DNA from: Cellulophaga sp. F20128
GTDB taxonomy: Bacteria > Bacteroidota > Bacteroidia > Flavobacteriales > Flavobacteriaceae
DNA: 64,000 nucleotides
Direction of reading: 5' to 3'
Assembly: GCF_023015805.1 (NCBI RefSeq)
Contig: NZ_JALKBA010000014.1
Location: 1-64,000 of the forward strand
A program made the translations under genes and the position numbers. Below the pieces are notes generated by a model. The model did no database searches, was not told the DNA's origin, and was given only the letters and a program-made list of their open reading frames with translations. This document shows, piece by piece, positions 26,817-40,100 of the stretch. Each line of letters opens with the position of its first letter. Within the stretch, counting starts at the first letter, position 1.

Positions 26817-27173
26817 TTATCGAGTTAATTGTAAGGTTATCGAAACCCGATCAACATCGCCTCCAATAGGAGGATTAATTTTAGCAACGCTAACCTCTGC
26901 GGAATTGACAATACTAATTTCAGAAAATATTCGATCAATGATTCGTTTTGCAACATGTTCTAGTAATTTAGATCTGGTTGCCATTTCTTCTTGTACAATA
27001 TGATTGATATGAACATAATCTACAGTGTCTTTTAAAGCATCAGAAATAGCTGCTTTTTTTAGATCGGCAGAAACACTAACATTCACAAGATAATCACTTC
27101 CAATTTGTGCTTCTTCATACAAACATCCATGATATGCATAAACCTTAATATTGCCTACTACTATAGTTCCCAT
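26817..27173 (-). CDS. folB: Dihydroneopterin aldolase
   Basis: This enzyme of folate synthesis converts dihydroneopterin to 6-hydroxymethyl-dihydropterin and glycolaldehyde; 118 residues, the normal length. Signatures are VYAYHGCLYEEAQIGSDYLV (with the substrate-binding Tyr/Glu region), DTVDYVHINHIV, LLEHVAKRIIDRIF and the C-terminal AKINPPIGGDVDRVSI. It starts 37 bp downstream of the sprF stop on the same strand. It may be read through from the gliding operon, which would be a chance linkage. Confidence 0.96.
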   Translation of the reverse strand: MGTIVVGNIKVYAYHGCLYEEAQIGSDYLVNVSVSADLKKAAISDALKDTVDYVHINHIVQEEMATRSKLLEHVAKRIIDRIFSEISIVNSAEVSVAKINPPIGGDVDRVSITLQLTR

Positions 27174-27210
27174 TGCGTATTATTTAGAGATACAAAGTTA
27201 ACCTAAACAA

Positions 27211-28155
27211 TTAATACATACACCTACAATTACTAAGACCTTGAAATAAGTCTACACCAATGGTTATTACATGTGTTCCGGTACTATAATTTAAAATATC
27301 GTTTAAAATTATTTGATAAGAATAGCCAAAATAATAGTTGTTTTTCTTTAATCCAGCAAAGGGAGCTACGTATAAGGGCTTACCAATTTGATCATTGAGA
27401 AACCTATAATTTGCTCCGGCATAATAATAATCTTCATAATTATACCATCTAAATTTTAAATTTAAATCTGTTTCAGATCTTCCATCACTTTCAAACATTT
27501 TATACAGTACGGAAGGTTCAATTTCAAGATCGCTATTTTTACTTTTTTTGTAGCGATATCCAGTGTATAAATAATAGTTTCTCAACCTATTAGGTTCAAA
27601 TGTTGGATTAAAATTGGCAATATCTTTGTCTAATAAATTGGATGAATTTAAACTGGCATAAAACTTATTTATACGATACATTAGACCTACATCAAAATTG
27701 TGATTTGTTGTAGAACGGTCGTCTGTAACTGAAGGATCTACTTCATAATATTCACTGATATCTAAGCGAAACTGATTAAAGTTATACGAGATTCCAAAAG
27801 ATAGAAATTCGTCTTCATACCGGTCTAAGGTTAAATGGTGGGCAAAAGAGATTCGTGCACCTTGTTGTTTTGTATAGCCGTTTTTATCATTATATAAAAA
27901 GATACCCATACCAGATTTGTTGCCAATTCTTGCATCTGCAGCGATAGATTGGGTTCTTGGAGCATCTTTTATTCCTACCCATTGGGCTAATCCATTCATT
28001 CTAATTTTTACATGATCCCCAATACCAGCATAGGTGGGTGATAATACAAAGGGGTTATCGGCAAGGTATTGCGATAATTGAGGGGAGTTGAGCTCTTGTG
28101 CCCTTACAAGCATTGTGCTTGTAAGTAGTAGTAAGATTAATAATTTGTATCGCAT
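27211..28155 (-). CDS. sprF: PorP/SprF-family outer-membrane protein, partner of SprB
   Basis: This is a T9SS-associated outer-membrane beta-barrel of the PorP/SprF family, 314 residues. The signal peptide ends STMLVRAQ. Family features are the opening QLSQYLADNPFVLSPTYAG, GNKSGMGIFLYNDKNGYTKQQG and repeated amphipathic strands such as FRLDISEYYEVDPS and YYFGYSYQIILNDI. In Flavobacterium johnsoniae SprF is needed to put SprB on the cell surface. Here the gene starts 25 bp after the giant sprB, as the last gene of the same order. The gene name rests on family plus synteny. Confidence 0.9.
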   Translation of the reverse strand: MRYKLLILLLLTSTMLVRAQELNSPQLSQYLADNPFVLSPTYAGIGDHVKIRMNGLAQWVGIKDAPRTQSIAADARIGNKSGMGIFLYNDKNGYTKQQGARISFAHHLTLDRYEDEFLSFGISYNFNQFRLDISEYYEVDPSVTDDRSTTNHNFDVGLMYRINKFYASLNSSNLLDKDIANFNPTFEPNRLRNYYLYTGYRYKKSKNSDLEIEPSVLYKMFESDGRSETDLNLKFRWYNYEDYYYAGANYRFLNDQIGKPLYVAPFAGLKKNNYYFGYSYQIILNDILNYSTGTHVITIGVDLFQGLSNCRCMY

Positions 28156-28180
28156 AATTTTAGGTTAAATTCTTTTGCTA

Positions 28181-31100
28181 TTATCTGTATAATGTAAAAT
28201 GACCAACAAATTCTCTATCATCATTTTCTCCGTTTAATTTTATGGTGTACCAATAATCACCTGATGGTAATTCTTTGCCGTCATAAAAGCCATCCCAACC
28301 GCTATCATTGATACCCATTCTATACAATTCTCTACCATATCTGTCATAAATAATGGTTAAGATATTCGGGAAACCTTCCATATTTTTAGGTATCCATGTG
28401 TTGTGAATAAGGTCACCATCTGGTGTAAAGAAATTAGGGACTTCAATATCAATAAACTCAATAAATATATCTTGGGTTACTTGACAACCATTTTCATCTT
28501 CAACAACAATAGTATAAGTGTTGGTCTCACGTATTCTGAACGTATTCTCTTCCCCATTATTGTTTCCTTGTATATAGAATGTATAGTTTGGGTTACCACC
28601 AGTTACAGTTGCCGTTATTTCATTAATATTACTGTTTGTTAACACTAATGTTAATGGATCAAAACCTTCTACCGTAAAGTTGATGGTTTCTGTACAACCA
28701 TTAGCATGCATAATAAATAAATAGTGATCTCCAGGAGCCATATTAGCAAAGTCTGATGTTAATTGCATTGCACTTGGATCTGTAGTATCCAAGCCATATA
28801 GTACATCTGAACCAGTTGTATTATCTTCAAAAACAACTTCTAAATAGTTTGTAGGAGTATCTGTGCTACACTCATAAATTGGGGTTGCGGTAGCCTTTAA
28901 GTTAACACCTGGTTCAATTTCTATAACCATATTAGTTTCACAATCATTGGCATCCTTTACTAATATTACATGAGTTCCAGATGACAAGCCAGAGAAATCT
29001 ACTCGGCCTAGTACATAATCTGCAGGATCGTTAGAATCTAGACTAGTTCTATAGGGAGCTGTACCGCCAGTGATAGTAACTGTGGCCATACCGTCTTCAT
29101 TACCCGTACAAGTTTCTCCTGTTGTAGTAGCACTTAATTGTATAGGTGTTGGCTCATTAATTGTAAAATTAAAGGTTATAAAACAACCATTTTCATCTTG
29201 AGCAATTACATCATAGGTTCCTGGTTCTAAATCTGTAAACACATTTTTAGTGTCGAATTGGTTCAAGTTAGGTGAAATAGCATATTTTATTTCTCCTGTT
29301 CCACCAGATACTTCAACCGTAATAGTTCCATCATTTTCACCGGCACAAGTTACATCAGTTGTATCTTGTAAGTCTATAATTAATGGGTCTGGTTCCGTTA
29401 TCATTATTGCGTTTGAAACTACTTCACATCCACCATCTGAGGTCACTTTAACATAATAGGTGCCAATTGCTAAGTTTCTAAACTCACCGTTTGTTTGCGG
29501 TCCTTGCAAAGCTGAAGTACTTGTTGGATTATCTAATAATTCGTATGAATAGTTGCCTAAGCCGCCTTTCCCTTTTGCAAGAATACTGGCAGTAGATTCA
29601 CCATTACAATTAATAACTGCAGCGCTTTCATCTAAAATTATTTCTAAAGTAGGTACAGCATCTATATTAACTTGGTTACTAATTACATCTCCACAACCAA
29701 AAGCATCTCTAACATAATATTGATAAATTCCTGCATTTACGGTAAATCTGTGGGTATCACCCCCAGACATAGCCGTATAGGTTACACCATCCACGCTATA
29801 TAGATAAGGAGCAGTACCCCCAGTGGCTATTAATTCTATTTCGGCAGGGTCTACACAACTTAACTCTGATAATTGTATTAGAGCCCCAGAAATATCTGTA
29901 GGTTCCGTAATAACGGCCTGTATAGTTTCTATATCACAGTTCCAACCGTCAGATACTGTTATGGTGTAAATACCAGCGCCTAAATTGTTGAAAGTATTAC
30001 TGGTTTGTCCACCACTTGTTGAAGTAATAGTTGTCCCAGTAGCATCATAAACATTAAGCTTATACTGATAGATGCCTTGCCCGCCAACAACATTTATTGC
30101 AGATACACTTCCATTGGAATCACCATAACAATCTAAAGTAGTTGTTGGTGGTGTAATATCTGCAGTTATTGGTGTAGCCGCGGCTAAAACTTCAGTATCG
30201 TTTAGGATACACCCACTTGTATCTGTAATAGACACTGTATAGTTTCCGGCACTTAAACCTTCAAAAGTAACTGTTAATACATCTGTAGCAGTAAAAACAA
30301 CAGAAGTGGTTGTATTTGTCAATACAATATCATAAGGAGCATAACCACCACTTGGGTCAACTACTATTTCTCCTCTATCATTATTACAAGTAACGGCTGC
30401 AGTTTGATTTACAACAGTAGAAAGCGGCATATCTGGAGAAACAATAGTAATTATATTAGAATCTTCAGTACACTCTGGTGCATTATCTTGTTTTACAGCA
30501 ACGTAATAACTACCACCCGTTAACCCGCTTATCGTAAAAGTATTTGTAGTAACTGTATTTGTTATGCTTGGACTTAATAAAGTACCATCAGCATTTAAAA
30601 CGGTATAAGTAAATGGACCTGTTGCATCTGTAACAGTTACTTCTAGGGCTCCATTAGTATCACCAAAACAAGTAACCGGAGTTATTGCTGTGGTCTGTAC
30701 CTTAATTAAGTCATATGGCGCAATAGTGTATGCATCAGTATCAACATAACAACCCGTAGCTGTATCTGTAACTCTAAACACATATCCACCAACTGCCGTT
30801 AAGTTGTAGGTAGCCGTATTGTAAGTTGGTGTAGCTGTTTGGGTACCATTGGTATTGCCAATTGGCAATACCTCATAGGTATATACATTGGTTGCAGCTC
30901 CATTGTCTGTTACTGTAATGGTAATTTCTTCTGGACCCACACAAGAGATAGCTGCATCTTGTGTAACTACAGCAGTAAATTTATTAATAGGCGCTATAGT
31001 TACTGTTGTAGTTTGTGGACAACTATTACCATCCTTAACAGAAACTGTAATTGTTTGTGCAACTCCTGTATCTATAACATTAAATGTATTGGTAGATTGG

Positions 31101-34100
31101 AAGTTAACACCATCTATACTATATAAAAATGGACTAGTTCCAGATGGTGTTCCTGGTGTTGTAACACCATCTTCAATAGTAACTGTAATAGTCGCTGTAT
31201 TTACGGTATTATTAGGAGCACAAGCAAATTCTGTTGCTACAGCACTAATTACTAAGGCTGTTGGTTGTGTAACCTCAATAGTTTCTCTTATAGAACATCC
31301 TTTGGCCGAAACGACTTCTATTTGATATACTGCCGCAGCTAATCCTGTAAATGTTGGACTTGTTTGATTTACTCCTATTTGAGTAGTTCCAATTGCATCG
31401 TATAAATTATACGTATATATAGGATCAACATTAGTTGCAGGATCTAAGTTGGCAGTAATGGTACCATCAGTCAAACCAAAACAACTCACATTGTCTACGG
31501 TTGAAGCTAATAGAATAGGATCTACTTTGTCTACCAAAGCTTGTGTAACCGGTTTTTCACAAATTGGTGTATTTGTATCTAAATCACGAATTACGAAACT
31601 ATAAGTACCTATTTGTGTTAAGCCGGTGAAAATGGCATTATTAGTTTGTGTTTGTATTGTTGTTAAATCTGGGAATGTTACTTCATATTCTAAGTTAGTA
31701 GAGCCACCAGTAACGTTTACAGTTATTTGTCCGCCTGGATCTACTGTACAATCTATTGGTTTAACAACAGTGGTAGATACGTTTATTTCTTCATACAATA
31801 GCGTTGCGGCAGTTGTATAATCACAACTCCACTGATCGTTAATTAATACGGTATACGAACCAGCACCTAACCCAGAGAATATTCTTGTAGGTTGTGGTGA
31901 ACCAACTGCAATACCATTTTTAATTAATTGGTAGGTATAGTTGCTTCCTTGCCCGCCAATAGTGCCTATAACTTCAATCTCACCTTCTAAGTTGGTACAA
32001 TTTTCTTGGTTTACCTGTATGGTTGCACTTATATCCGTTGGTTCTACTAAATTAACATTAGGTAATTGTACTATACAACCATTTTTATCTGCCACCCAAA
32101 CTTGGTAATCTGTACCAGCAGGAGCTGCAGCACCCGATAAACCTAGAAATTTAGGATTAGATACATAATCTGTTGGGAAAACGGGAGCAGGGTTACCTGC
32201 AACATCTACATAGTAAACATAGTCTCCCCAACCACCGGCAGGGTTTATAACTTCAATAATACCATCATTTCCTAAACAAGTTACGGCTGTTACTTCTGTA
32301 GCTGCTGTTATTGCAGCACTTGGCCCAGCAATAGTAAAGGCTTCAGTATAGGTACATTTAGGATCTGGAGTTTGTTTTACTTCTATATAATAGCTACCAG
32401 CTACTAAATTATTAATTACAAAGTTACCGTTTGGAGAACTACCAGGAGTCTGTACATCATCACCAGTATTTGCCGGAGTATTGTTTGTATCATGGTAAAG
32501 TATGTATTCTATTGGATTTGGGTAGGTTACATTTGCCGCATCATGTAAATCAAATTCTACGCTACCATCATTTCCTCCAAAACAAATTACATTACTTACA
32601 ATTGTGGCATCTAATTCTAATACATCTGGACTTGTTATGGTTGCTGATGTAGAAATGATACAATCCGTATCAGAATGTCTCACCAAGAAATTGTGTGTAC
32701 CAACTTCTAAACCAGTAAATATTTCTGGGTTCGTATGAGAAATTGTGGTTTGCCATGATAATCCATTGTCTATACTATACTCAAACTTACTAACATCATT
32801 GGTTGATGAGGTTACGGCAATTGTTATTTCCCCATCTGAACCTGGGTCACAAGTAATATCAGCTGTAACTGAAGCAGTAGCTGTTAATAACTCATCGTAA
32901 GGAGCTATATCTCTGTCTATAGATCCAACACAACCGTTATTGTCATATACATTAATGGTATACGAACCACCAGCAGTATTTGTTTCTATATAAACGTTAT
33001 TAGAACCAGATTGTACAATGACATCATCACCGGTTGCAACAGTGTTATTATCATTTATAAATTCGTAAATAACATATGTAGTGCTACCACCTGTAATATT
33101 AGCAGCAGTATTATCTACTGTAATACTAGCATAATTATTGGTGTTACCAGCTGTACAACCAAATTCTGTAACAACGGCATCTGCAATTACAATGGGATCT
33201 ACATCTGCAATTACAATATTTGGAATTGTTGCAGGACAACCATTGGTTCCTGTAGCTGTTACCGTATATGTATTAGGAGGTAAATTTGAGAATGTGCTTG
33301 TTGTAGCATCAAAAGTACCAACAGAAGGAGTTATTGTATAAGTTAATGGGTTAATACCATTATCTGTTTGGTATAAAGTTATAGTACCATCAGCTGCAGT
33401 ATTACACGTAATATCTGTTAAGGTATGTGTAAAAATTGGAGTTACGGCAGCCGGAACCTCTATTGTAAATACTCTGTTACATACGGCACTATTTGGAGTA
33501 TCCATATCGTAAACAGTTATTGTATAAACTCCTGCTGTTGTAGCTGGATAATCGAAAGGGCTGGTTAACGTTGTTGAAGCAACAGTAGCAGCACCAGAAA
33601 TGGAATACTCATAGTTACCTGAACCTGTTAGTGCTTCAATAGTAATTACTGCATCAGGAGCTGCTGTACAATCTAATAGTTTAGTAAGTTCTGCTTTTGC
33701 AGATAAAACTGGGTTTACAACAAATGTAGTTAGTATATCTGTACATCCATTACCGTCTATTATATGAACATCATAAGAACCAGGGGAAACATTATTAAAC
33801 AAACCTCCATTCGTCAAATAGTATGTGGGTACAGGATTTCCTGCAGGAACTAGGGCATAACGTATGTTTCCAGCCAAAGATGATGCTGCAACTGTTACGC
33901 TTATTGGGGCACTACAATTATCTTGAGTAACATTATCAATAGTTGGGTTAGCTGTTAATGTTAATGGAACTGAATTTAATGCTACTGTGTTAGAACAACC
34001 ATATTGGTCAATTATCGTTACAGTATAATTACCAGCTGGAGAATTAACAGGTATTTGAATTGGATTGCTTGTTAAGCCTGTTAAAGCCGTAAATCCGACA

Positions 34101-37100
34101 GGACCAGTAACATCAAAAGTGTAAGGGGCTCCACCACCACCAGTTATTCCGGTAATAGAAATTAAACCTGGTAAATTACAAGAGATATCTCTCGTAGCAA
34201 CTGCTGTAGCTTCTAATTCTTTTAGTTGGTCAACCAAAGCATTTTCACTACCACCTCTACAAGAATCAGTAGAATTATCAGATTGAACTATCTCAATATA
34301 ATATTCTCCTTGCGCAAGTCCAGTAAAAGAAATTTCATTATCATATAGAACATTTTGTGCAGGAGCTGGGGCCAAAGCACCACTTACTGCCATTGGAATT
34401 GGGTTGCCTAATTCATAGAATTCCCATCTCATATGAGAGTTTGGTGTAATGGGGTTTAATGTATATGTAATAGTACCCGTTGTACCACCAAAACAACTAG
34501 GTGTAATTTCACTAGTAATGTCTATTGGTAAAGGCGCTACTAAATCATTTACATTTTCAAGACTTTGGCGCACACAACCTGTTGCATCTTTTACATAAAA
34601 AACATAAGTTCTACCTGGAGTTAATCCTAACCATGTATAGTTTCCATGACCCGCGGGTACGGTTGCAGGTACATTATTTATAGTTCCTCCCGGAACCCAT
34701 GTTGCAGTTAAAGGATTGAAGGTTGCAGGATCTTCAGCATAAGCATATTCGTATGGAGCTACACCTGCTGTTCCTTGAACAGTAACTTCTAAGTCAGTAC
34801 AATCTACTACAATTGCGCTAATACTAATATCTAAATTATCTAAAGGATAAGGGATAATATATCTTGGAAAATCTGTTTGACAAATAGTACCACTAGCTAA
34901 TGTAACTCTAATTGATGGGTATACTTCTGTTCCAGATGGAATTCCTCTTTGTTCTATACCATTAGTATTCCAGGTAGTACCATTATCATAACTATATTCA
35001 ATTAGCGTAGCTGCTGGGGTAGTAAGGTTAGCAAATTCAAAACCATAATCTGTTGGTACAGAACTGGCACAATCATTAGGTAAAATAGGCTCAATATCAG
35101 CAGTAATTTCTACGGCATTATTTATTGTTGTTGTAATTGAAGTAACAGAACATCCATCAGCATCCGTAATTGTTATTTCATAATCTCCAACTCCAACTCC
35201 AGCAAATTCGTTTGTTGTAACGCCAATGTTTGTATAGGTTACCCCATAGTCAATACCATCGGCAGCAGTTAAATCTGTTAAGGTATAGGTATATGGTGCA
35301 TTTCCACCAGCAACAGTTGCAACAATAGAACCTAGTCCATCATAACATTCTGGATCATTTGCTGTTCCAGTTACTGTTAATGGTGCAGCAGTATTTACTA
35401 TGATATCTTCTTCTGAATACGAACATAAATAGCTTATGCCATTATTATCTTGCACGTAGACATCGTAACCAGCAGGGTTTGCAGTGGCCATTGCGTTTGT
35501 AACTACTAAATTATTGGTTGTTGTAAATAATCCTGTTGGGTCACCGTTTGCAGGAACAATAGCATATACTAAAGTACCATTACCTCCTGTTGCATTTACG
35601 GTTATACTACCATCTGCACAAGAACTTACGTGTACTGTTTCAACACTAACAACCAATTGTGGACTTAAAATAACAGTCTGTTGTGCTGCTGTACAACCAA
35701 AGCCATCTTTAACATCAATGGTATAAGATGCGTTTGCCAGACCTGTAAAAGTATGGCTAGTAGCGGTATTGTTTGGGTTCACCCATGGTCCGCCATTGAT
35801 ACTTAACTGAAAGTTTCCATTGCCAGGAATAGAAGTGATATCTACCTGTATTGTACCGTCATTTGCACCAGAGTAACATGCAGTTGGGGTTGTTGTAAAT
35901 GTTGGTACTTCAGGAGCAGTAACAGTAATTGCAGGAGTCACAACATTTGTACATGAATTGCTGTCTTGTACTCTTACTATATAGTTTTCTCCCGATGCAT
36001 TAGCTGGTACATCTGTAAATATTGCAGAAGGTTGATATCCTACAACTACTGCACCTCCATCAATTTCTAATTGATAGCTATACGTTGGTGTACCACCACT
36101 TGCAACAGCAGTAATTGTTGCACCAGTATTGTTACAAGTAAAGTCATCTGTTATGGATGCCGTTGCTGTAACTTCTGTAGGCTGTGTTAACTCTTGTGTC
36201 AATGTTATACTACATCCATTATCATCCACATCCCTAACCTCAATAGTATAGGTTTGTGCCGATAAACCAGTAACTGTTTGGGATGTTGTAAAAGCGGCCG
36301 AAAAAGCACCACCGTTTATAGAGTATTCAAATCCGCCAGCACCAAAATTACTTGCATTAATCACAAATTCTCCATCAGTACTTCCAAAACAAGAATTGTT
36401 TTTTGGGTTAGTAACAGTTGCACCAAAAGCTTTCCCGGCTTCAATTACTACATCAAAAGTAGCAGTTGTAGCACAAACTTCTGGCACTTGAAATGCTTGT
36501 ATATCATCTATAGCAATATCATTTCCTCCAGTTACCGCAGAATTTGTACGAATAACAATATCTAAATTAGTGTTTGCACCAGGGTTAAGTGTTACACTAT
36601 AATTATGCCAATCATCAGCATTATTATTTTTAGGAATGTTACCTGTTGCAGTACTGGCAATTACTGTACCACCACCATCAACTAATTGTATTTCTATGGT
36701 AGGATCGCCACCACTAGTACCTGATCTTAATAAATTATAGGCCCAAGTAGATATAGTAATATCTCTGTTTGGGATAACTTCTATTGCTCTTTTAGCATAG
36801 ATAATACCTCCAACACCAGCTACACCACCAACGTTAATTGCTAGGAATCTTCCGTTAGGGTTTCCGGTATGGTCATTAGGATTTCTCCAAGAACCAAAAG
36901 GCGAAGCAATTGCTTGTGTTACCGAATATTCACCATCATTAATAGCTGTATTTACAGAATTACAAATAGCAATCGTACCATTTTGTGGTTCATAACAATA
37001 GGCAGGATCTATTTGTGAAATACTTGTATTTGCTCCCGAACCAAAGTTTTCGGATAATAAATTACTTGGTGCTGGTGCAATATTTGATATGTAATCTATA

Positions 37101-40100
37101 GTAATTGCATGATTTCCAGCGGAAACATCGCTAAATAGATTATTTGTATTCGGCGTATTTTCGGTGCCGTCTATAGAATAAATATAATCAAAATCAGTAC
37201 TACTTGACGTTATTGTGATTTCACCAAGTCCATCACAATCATAAGAAATACTAGGTGTAAATGTAGGAGCAGCTGGTGCAGGATCTACAGTTACAATCAT
37301 TTGAAACGTACATAAATTAGCATCTCTAATAAATAAAGTATGTGTACCAGGTAATAAATAGTTTATCGGATTTGTACTGTAAGAAGTACCACCATTAAAA
37401 CTATATTCATAACTAGGTGTACCTCCTTGAGCATTGGTAATTCTAACCTCAGCTCCGGTAATTGGGTTACATTCGTATAAGGCAGTAACTGCCGCAGAAG
37501 CCGACAAAGTAAACGGTTCTGTTATAGTGTGTGTATCTGTAACTTCACAGTTATTGGCATCTCTTACCCTAATACTGTAACTGCCAGCAGCTAAATTAGG
37601 GAAGGTGTTGGTAGTTTGATAATTGGTACCACCATTAATACTATACCTGTAAGGAGCTTCACCTCCAGTAGTTGTAATTGTTAAGGTAGATTGCGCCTCA
37701 CCACTACAAAGTATGTTGGTACTTGCGGTAGAAACGGTTAAAGCAGCATCTTTTTCAATAGTTAAGTCGATTTTAGCTTCACAGAAAGTTCCTGTTCCGT
37801 TAGCATCACGTACATAAACATCATAATCTCCTGCACCTGTTGTAACTGTTCTTGGATTGGTTGTTGTAAAGTTTCCTGCAGTTGGTGTAACTCCATTTGC
37901 TACAATGGCATACACATAGTTAGTACCATCGCCGCCAGCAGCAGTAATGGTAACATTTGTATCTGTAGCACAAGCAGTTATATTATCTGCAGCAGCCGTT
38001 ACCGTTAATTCTGGGTTTACGGTTATTGTTGCAGTTGCTGTACAATTTTTACCATCAATAACATCTATGGTGTATGTTCCTGGGTTTAATCCCGAAAATA
38101 TAGCGCTAGTACCATAAGCACCACCATTTAATCTGTATTGATAATTGCCATCTCCACCTGCAGTTACACTAGCTGTAAGTTCTAGTCCGGCACCTACTGT
38201 AAAACAAGTAGTATTAGGTGTTATTGCTAAGGTAGGAGCAACTGAGGCATCTAAAATAAAACTAGCCGTTGCAATACAACCGTTAGCATCTTCTACAGCA
38301 ACCGTATAAGTTCCTGCTTGGTTTAAGTTGTTAAAAGTACCAGTACCGTTTGTAAATGTAGTTGATGCATCTGGGTAAGTAATTGTAAAATCATTACTAC
38401 CCCAACCGCCATTGGCTGTTAGAATTACCCTACCATCTGCTGTACATGTAGGTTGTGTTTCATTGGCAGATAGGGTTAAGGCAGCTGTTGGTGATGCAAT
38501 AACAACATCGGCAGTGGCTGTACAATTCGTTGCTGTATCTGTTACTGTAATTGTATAGGTTCCATTATCTAAATTTGTTAATGGAATACTCGTAGAATTC
38601 ACTGCTGTACCAGCAGGAACTGTAGTAGGACCCGTAATTGTATAGTTATAGGTACTATTAAATCCAGATACTGTAAAAGTTGCTTCACCATCTGTATCAT
38701 CAAAGCAAGTGATATTACTTACCAAACTCCCAGATACATTAATTGGATCTACAGGACGTATAGTAAAGCTTTCTTCAAACGTACAACCTTTAGCATCTGT
38801 TACCATAAAGGTATAGGTATCTGGTACTAAATCAGCAAATGAGCCTGTATTACCCGTTATAGTGGTTGCAGTTATTGCCGTAGGAGCAATAATCGTAAAG
38901 TTAAAAGGTGCCGTTCCATTTGCAACGGTTACGGTTACGTCTGATGTTTGCGTTGGACAATTAGGAGCTGTAGCTGTAAAGTTTAAATCTGTTGGCTCGT
39001 TTAATGGAGCTATTGTTATTTCATTGGTGACAAACGTACACAAGTTCGCATCTCTAATGGTAATGCTGTAGGTTCCGTTGGTTAGGTTCGCAAAAGTTTC
39101 TGCACCTGCAGCGGGACCAACAAAATTTACACCGTCAATACTATAGCTATATGGGGCTTCACCGCCAATTACATTTTGTGCTTCTATGGTTGCCTCTTGC
39201 AGGCAAGTATAATCTTGGGTTAAAACAGCAGTACCACCTATACCACTTGTAGGGCCACCAATTGTAAAGGTTTCATCAAAATCACAAACGGCAGTACCAT
39301 TTGTTTGCGTAATAGTTAAGGTATAATTTCCTTGTGCTAAGTTTGTAAAATTACCAGAACCATTAACTGTATTAGAGCCATCTGGGTTTAGTAAATCATA
39401 AGTCATTGTATACCCATTACTAGCCGTAATATCTACAACATAACTACCATCATTAGCTCCAAAACAAGACTCATCTATTCCTGTTGTTGTATAGGTTATT
39501 GAAGGTGCAATGGTTATTGTTTCTTCATTCGTAATAGCATAACAATTATTACTATCAACAACAATGAATTCATAAGTTCCTTGTTCAGTTGCATCAAATG
39601 TAAAATCACTAGTAGCTTGAAACTCACTAGGAGGAATATCATTTAATGAAAATGGTGTTGGGTATAAGTCTGTGCCATCTTTACTCCAAATAGCATAAGA
39701 ATATCCAGGGTTCGCAAAACCTCCCGTACCTGTAACTGTTATTGTACCATCAGTACAGTCTATTGCTTTGGTTGTTAAAGCAGTAGCTGCAAGATCGGAA
39801 ACGTCATTAATTGTTATTTCTTCTGTATAAGTACAGCCATCATCAGTACTTACCGTTACATCATAAACACCATCGTTTAAGTTTTCAAAGGTATAATCGT
39901 TATCATCGGTAGGACCATAGGTATCTACGGTTGTTCCGCCTTGAGAAATCTCAAAATAGTATTGTGGCTCTACATCTTCAGCAGATATACGAATTTCGCC
40001 CAAACCACTACAATCTGTATCTTTTGTTGTAATATTTACTTCATAATCTCTAGTTCTTACGCCTAAATCTTCCAATCTAAATAGACATCCGTCTACAACA

